NCBI RefSeq assembly: GCF_037201965.1
Contig: NZ_CP147518.1
Span: forward strand, 3,899,001-3,963,000
Direction: 5' to 3'
DNA length: 64,000 nt
Source of the DNA: Spirosoma sp. SC4-14
GTDB taxonomy: Bacteria > Bacteroidota > Bacteroidia > Cytophagales > Spirosomataceae
Shown: in pieces, positions 60,797 through 64,000 of the stretch
Numbering within the stretch: the stretch's first letter is position 1
Layout: each line of letters opens with the position of its first letter
Translations under genes and position numbers: made by a program
The notes under the pieces: generated by a model
Seen by the model: the letters and a program-made list of their open reading frames with translations, nothing else
Databases searched by the model: none
Told to the model about the DNA's origin: nothing

Positions 60797-61352
60797 CTAA
60801 GGCTTGGGCAAAGATTCCGTTGTAAGCTTGATCACCCAACACCTTTTCTAGTCGCTCACCGGCTGTCCAAAGTATATCTTTAATCAGCGGGACTGCTGCC
60901 GATCCATCACTATCCCCAGCTGAATGAACTTGGGCTACCCATAGACGACCTTGAGTGTCAACAACCAACTGACGTTTGCGGCCATTCACTCGCTTATAGA
61001 CGTCTAATCCTCGGTACTCACAGATCATTGGACTCAGCTTAACGCTCTGTGAATCAATGCATAGTAGCGATGGGTATGCTTCTTTGCCAACTCGTTGACG
61101 GTCCATCTTATTGAGAGCCAAATTAATTTTCTCAAAGGTTCCATCAGATTTCCACTGATCAAAATAGTAATAAACCGCCTGCCAATGGGGCCAAGGGCCA
61201 GCTAGATTCCTCCATTGAGCACCCGAGCGCAACAACCAAAGAATGGCATTAATAATTTGCCGTAAATCATGCTGTCGTTTGCGTTTCAGGTTAAGAAAGG
61301 GCGAAATTGCGGCCCATTGAGAGTCGGTCAGAACACTGAACTGTTTAGTCAC
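60759..61352 (-). CDS. IS5 transposase, N-terminal frame
   Basis: A 197-residue frame from GTG 61352 with DUF4096-like start (FSVLTDSQWAAISPFLNLKR), first catalytic Asp in LLCIDSQSVKLS and second in VLGDQAYNGIF. It ends SIERSGVPV at a TGA, while the expected family sequence continues in the +1 frame. Either a one-base mutation or a programmed +1 shift at the GTT-TGA site is possible. Confidence 0.88.
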   Translation of the reverse strand: MTKQFSVLTDSQWAAISPFLNLKRKRQHDLRQIINAILWLLRSGAQWRNLAGPWPHWQAVYYYFDQWKSDGTFEKINLALNKMDRQRVGKEAYPSLLCIDSQSVKLSPMICEYRGLDVYKRVNGRKRQLVVDTQGRLWVAQVHSAGDSDGSAAVPLIKDILWTAGERLEKVLGDQAYNGIFAQALGEWSIERSGVPV

Positions 61353-61419
61353 ATCCTTGTTGCTTGGTCGCTACAAAGGTGACACGACTCTCAGCCTTTC
61401 TCAATTCCCCAACACGTTC

Positions 61420-62008
61420 TTAGAAAGTTTGAAAGATTAGGAAAGATAGAATTCAGCAAACTTTTACGTAATATTTTTTTTACCGATTTTATAGTACCAG
61501 TCAGTCTTACGTCGTCACTTGAGTTTCCTGTATGAGCTAATTGAATGACAATTCCCTCTTCAAAATCAAAAAAATCAAAATTGATTAAAATAGCCTTCCT
61601 ATTACTATCTATTTTGACACTAAAATCGTTTGCGGGATTTTTTTGAAACAAAATCTCCGCATCAAGTATATCGTACTCTTCATCTATACAAATTTTAATA
61701 GGGTCGGCGTGGGCAACATCATTAAAAGATATTGTATCTCTGCCATCGTTCCAAAGTGCAATCTTTGTTAAAGATAAATTTTCAATTTTACTTCCAGCGT
61801 ACATTATTTCAACAGTTTCAATCTTTTTTATACTTTCGCGGACCAAGTTGACGCTTCTTGCAATGTAGATTGGGACTTTGTTCTTCTTACTTTTAAAATA
61901 GAAATAAAAACTCAAGATTATTCCAATTATAGCCAGTAGCAAGGTTACTATATTGAAAGTAGGATTGCCATTAAACCAATTGTAAACGTCGCTAATTTCT
62001 TTATTCAT
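61420..62008 (-). pseudogene. 5' part of interrupted membrane-protein gene
   Basis: The frame from ATG 62008 encodes a transmembrane start (FNIVTLLLAIIGIILSFYFY, about 18-38), a basic linker, and a beta-rich domain (IYAGS..., IALWNDGRDTISFNDVAHAD, FDFFDFEEGIVIQLAHTGNS). At residue ~197 it enters the IS5 end and stops there as RTCWGIEKG. Rejoined with the 60270-60541 part it makes one 285-residue protein. No family was recognised. It is AT-rich against the rest of the window. Confidence 0.8.
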
Positions 62009-62215
62009 TATTGGCTCTGCTTAGTCATTTATCATTTATGAGCTAAAATATCCAACTCACGAATCCCTTTGTCAAATGAGATGTTTTATTTTAAAATTTA
62101 CAAAACTGGGCGTTTCCTGAAAGTAAAAGCTCAAACCTGCATAATTGGAGCATTCGCTCTGTCGCCCGAAAGCCACACTTGCAGCAAACCTCATGTTGGC
62201 AGCAGGCGATGTACA

Positions 62216-62512
62216 TTACACGACTGGCGGAGAAGGAAATACTGTATTAATTACCTGTTGCAAGGCGTTCACATCAGGTAAAATAAACCACGTTGGATTT
62301 CCTGGCCTTACAGTGGGATAACCGATGTCGGGATTGTCCTCATTCCAGTAATTGTAATTATGGCGCAACCCGAAAACTTTTTCTCCATTCTGAAGCTCTA
62401 TCTCAGCAATAGAAAAACCGTCTGGTGTACTTTGTGTTCCATCGTGAAGAACTCGAATTACTTTTTTGATACGGTTTTTTGGATAAACAACATCTTTTGG
62501 ATTATAAGGCAT
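62216..62512 (-). CDS. Hypothetical 98-residue protein
   Basis: A small beta-rich soluble protein: KKVIRVLHDGTQSTPDGFSI, AEIELQNGEKVFGLRHNYNY, then WNEDNPDIGYPTVRPGNPTW. No signal peptide or membrane segment. The family is not recognised. It lies in the accessory region upstream of a partial relative of the accessory repeat (near 62130-62170). Confidence 0.6.
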   Translation of the reverse strand: MPYNPKDVVYPKNRIKKVIRVLHDGTQSTPDGFSIAEIELQNGEKVFGLRHNYNYWNEDNPDIGYPTVRPGNPTWFILPDVNALQQVINTVFPSPPVV

Positions 62513-62571
62513 AGTGTTTTGGTTTTAGAAAGCATCCCTGATCGAAAATGACTGGATTAGCAGCAGGCGTG

Positions 62572-63168
62572 TCAATAGTCTTTTTCCTCTTCCTTAATAA
62601 AGTGTTTGTCAAATTCTAACGGCTTTTTTGGGTAAATACAAGCTATATAAATGAAGTAGATAAGCATACTGACGCCAACAAATAATAGTAAGCCTTGCTT
62701 GGCAAGCGAAGTCTCTACTAAAATTAGGATTGCCCCAATAGTTAAAGACCCAAATGAATAAAAAACAAAAAACTTCCGACTTGGCTTGTTTCGCCATTTG
62801 TACAAAAGCAATAAAAGTGGAATGATGGCGATAGAAGATACGCCTACATTGTAGCGTTCCTCTTTTATACTCACAAAAGCACAAAAAAAAACAAAAGGCA
62901 TTATTGCGTCAACAAGAATATAAGCAACTGACCTTCGGTCAACAGGTACATTATCGTTCATGTCACCATTCAAGTGCATGTAATCAACAACAGAAAATAT
63001 AGCAATAATAAGACAAGTATAAAAGTCAGGAAAGATAAAGTCGTCTGTTGATAATGAGCGCTTACTCAGAATAAGGTCGTAAACCATATTACCTAAAAAA
63101 GCTGGATAAAGTAGCCCATATATAACGGAGCTAAGTCTTTTCTTCCAATTGTTTTGCTTCTCGTTCAA
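62572..63168 (-). CDS. Hypothetical 198-residue membrane protein
   Basis: Hydrophobic helices give about six transmembrane segments (for example YGLLYPAFLGNMVYDLI, LIIAIFSVVDYMHL, IVDAIMPFVFFCAFVSI-like, SSIAIIPLLLLLYKW and GLLLFVGVSMLIYFIYIACI), with short polar loops. AT-rich coding with many AAA, ATA and TTT codons. No family was recognised. It is near the right end of the accessory region. Confidence 0.65.
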   Translation of the reverse strand: MNEKQNNWKKRLSSVIYGLLYPAFLGNMVYDLILSKRSLSTDDFIFPDFYTCLIIAIFSVVDYMHLNGDMNDNVPVDRRSVAYILVDAIMPFVFFCAFVSIKEERYNVGVSSIAIIPLLLLLYKWRNKPSRKFFVFYSFGSLTIGAILILVETSLAKQGLLLFVGVSMLIYFIYIACIYPKKPLEFDKHFIKEEEKDY

Positions 63169-63796
63169 GACGATAAATTTTTAAAACGGCGCATTACTTG
63201 CCAGCAATTCGACAATTACAACACTTTCAATAAAAAATACACAATTTACATTTTTATCGCTATAATATTCTAAACCGTTGCCTAACGGGGTGTTTATTGT
63301 GTCCCATGCCACGTTGCAAACTCACTTTTGACTGCCGCAAAGGGGGCGTTTCTCATGTTAACCGAAACCGGACCAACAAACATAAACCGCCCTGTCGCGG
63401 GACGGGTAACTTGTCACACGAAGCCCACCAATACGTTATTAGCTGTTACGTTCCACCCAACATACTATCATACGCAAGTCCCCTTAAACCAATACCCTAA
63501 CAATTAACCTATTGATAGTAAGCACACCCATTTTTCTCCCCCAACCACAAAGCAAGAATACTCACCTCAACTCATTTAAGCAACTCAACTATCCATTAAG
63601 CTACCAATCCATGCTCTGAATTTATTACACGGCGCAAAGTGCTAACGTAACCTCTAAAACTTACATTTATTCTCCCAAAAGCAGCCCCTATGCCAAATAC
63701 TGTAAACAGAAAACCGTCTCCCGTCACCGTAGTAGAAAGACATAAGCGTTTCGCTTTACGGGTTGCTATACCTTAGATTCTTTATTACCCATCGTA
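63169..63796. other. 628-bp region with repeat copy D
   Basis: Copy D of the accessory repeat lies at 63344-63449, preceded near 63290 by CCTAACGGGGTGTTTATTGT. The remaining bases before the regulator gene have no recognised gene; a 28-codon frame at 63690-63776 has no support. The promoter of the regulator gene must lie here. Confidence 0.5.
63344..63449. repeat. Accessory-region repeat, copy D
   Basis: About 105 bp: CTCATGTTAACCGAAACCGG, CCCTGTCGCGGGACGGGTAA, CTTGTCACACGAAGCCCACC and ACGTTATTAGCTGTTAC. It aligns along its whole length with copy A at 57455-57560 and marks the right edge of the accessory region. Confidence 0.65.
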
Positions 63797-64000
63797 ATGC
63801 GTCCCGTTGATTGCATCATCAACTATCTGGAAGGCTTTGTGCCGCTACCGGCCGAAGCCAAAGCAGCCTTGAGCGCGATGCTGCACTATAAGCGCATTGG
63901 CCGCAAAGAGCATATCGTGTGGCCCAATCAGGTGCATGAATACATTTCGTTTATTTATACCGGTTGTGTGCGCGAGTACTACATCGACGACCGCGAGCAG
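63797..64000 (+). CDS. Crp/Fnr-family regulator, N-terminal part (cut by window edge)
   Basis: ATG at 63797 opens a frame of 68 codons to the window edge. CIINYLEGFVPLPAEAKAAL, then MLHYKRIGRKEHIVWPNQV and SFIYTGCVREYYIDD are typical of the cyclic-nucleotide-binding-like domain of Bacteroidota Crp/Fnr regulators (with the G-x-C-V-R-E-Y element). The DNA-binding half lies beyond the edge. The regulator is outside the repeat-bounded accessory region. Confidence 0.85.
   Translation, partial: MRPVDCIINYLEGFVPLPAEAKAALSAMLHYKRIGRKEHIVWPNQVHEYISFIYTGCVREYYIDDREQ

Larger units (their letters stand above)
60542..61419 (-). mobile_element. IS5-family insertion sequence, 878 bp
   Basis: The ends are 17-bp inverted repeats GAACGTGTTGGGGAATT at 60542-60558 and its reverse complement ending at 61419, flanked by the direct repeat TTA (60539-60541 and 61420-61422). 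The element carries a DDE transposase on the minus strand read in two frames. The perfect ends and target duplication indicate a fairly recent insertion into the membrane-protein gene. Confidence 0.9.

Noticed and set aside
63280-63450. Possible integron attC site (CCTAACGG near the start and GTTA words near the end of copy D)
   Set aside because: No canonical core triplets, no integron integrase in the window and no consistent GTTRRRY end. Kept only as a diverged repeat family.
63690-63776. 28-codon frame before the regulator
   Set aside because: Short, basic and without supporting context; likely untranslated leader.
57401-63796. CRISPR array or defence island
   Set aside because: No evenly spaced direct repeats with unique spacers, no cas or restriction genes. 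The only immunity-type genes are the toxin-antitoxin pair and a nuclease-like fragment.

Overview
The window looks like a chromosomal segment of a Cytophagales bacterium, most like Spirosoma and its relatives. The grounds are a PorQ-type type IX secretion protein, a DUF5686/CarboxypepD_reg outer-membrane protein, a FecI/FecR/STN signalling set, many lipoproteins with a Bacteroidota-type lipobox, LytS/LytTR regulation and roughly 50% GC coding DNA. No rRNA, tRNA or CRISPR array was recognised. The taxonomic call is an inference from gene content.

Layout: 0.2-3.8 kb is the conserved translation block thrS-infC-rpmI-rplT (minus strand). 4-7.4 kb holds a TPR lipoprotein, an rRNA-type methyltransferase, an EVE protein and a DinB protein. 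8-15.6 kb has a Wzi-like outer-membrane protein, an ECF sigma factor, a secreted GH16 glucanase, two esterases, a second DinB protein and a NamZ/DUF1343 muramidase. 16-22.1 kb is a possible amidoligase island: an ATP-grasp enzyme, a lipoprotein hydrolase, a GCS2 (YbdK-type) carboxylate-amine ligase, a class I glutamine amidotransferase and a second ATP-grasp-like protein, all on the plus strand. 22.1-31.3 kb carries outer-membrane paralogues, a TonB-like protein, a class III aminotransferase, an acyl-CoA carboxylase beta subunit, LVIVD lipoproteins and PorQ.

34.2-41.9 kb is a plus-strand sugar operon: a predicted GT-B protein, an SpsF-like cytidylyltransferase, a split transketolase, a GSA-type aminotransferase, an SDR, a KdsC-like phosphatase and a NeuB synthase without the usual SAF domain. 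Together these could make, activate and transfer a CMP-linked nonulosonic- or ulosonic-acid-like sugar, but the exact sugar cannot be read from the sequence. 42-57 kb returns to housekeeping and signalling genes: a sterol-desaturase-like oxidase, an SMR transporter, a CAP protein, a BNR protein, a phosphoribosyltransferase, a receiver-like protein that lacks its phospho-Asp, an S41 peptidase, a LytS/LytTR pair, a DUF2807 lipoprotein and a sigma/FecR/STN-solenoid operon.

57.1-63.5 kb is an accessory region: a truncated HNH-like fragment, a higBA toxin-antitoxin operon with a 30-bp palindromic operator, an IS110 element with a structured leader (candidate bridge RNA), an 878-bp IS5-family element that splits a membrane-protein gene which can be rebuilt exactly, two orphan genes, and diverged ~105-bp repeats at both ends. 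A Crp/Fnr regulator runs off the right edge. Several families of long inverted repeats are scattered between genes throughout, and some have spread into the 3' ends of coding sequences.
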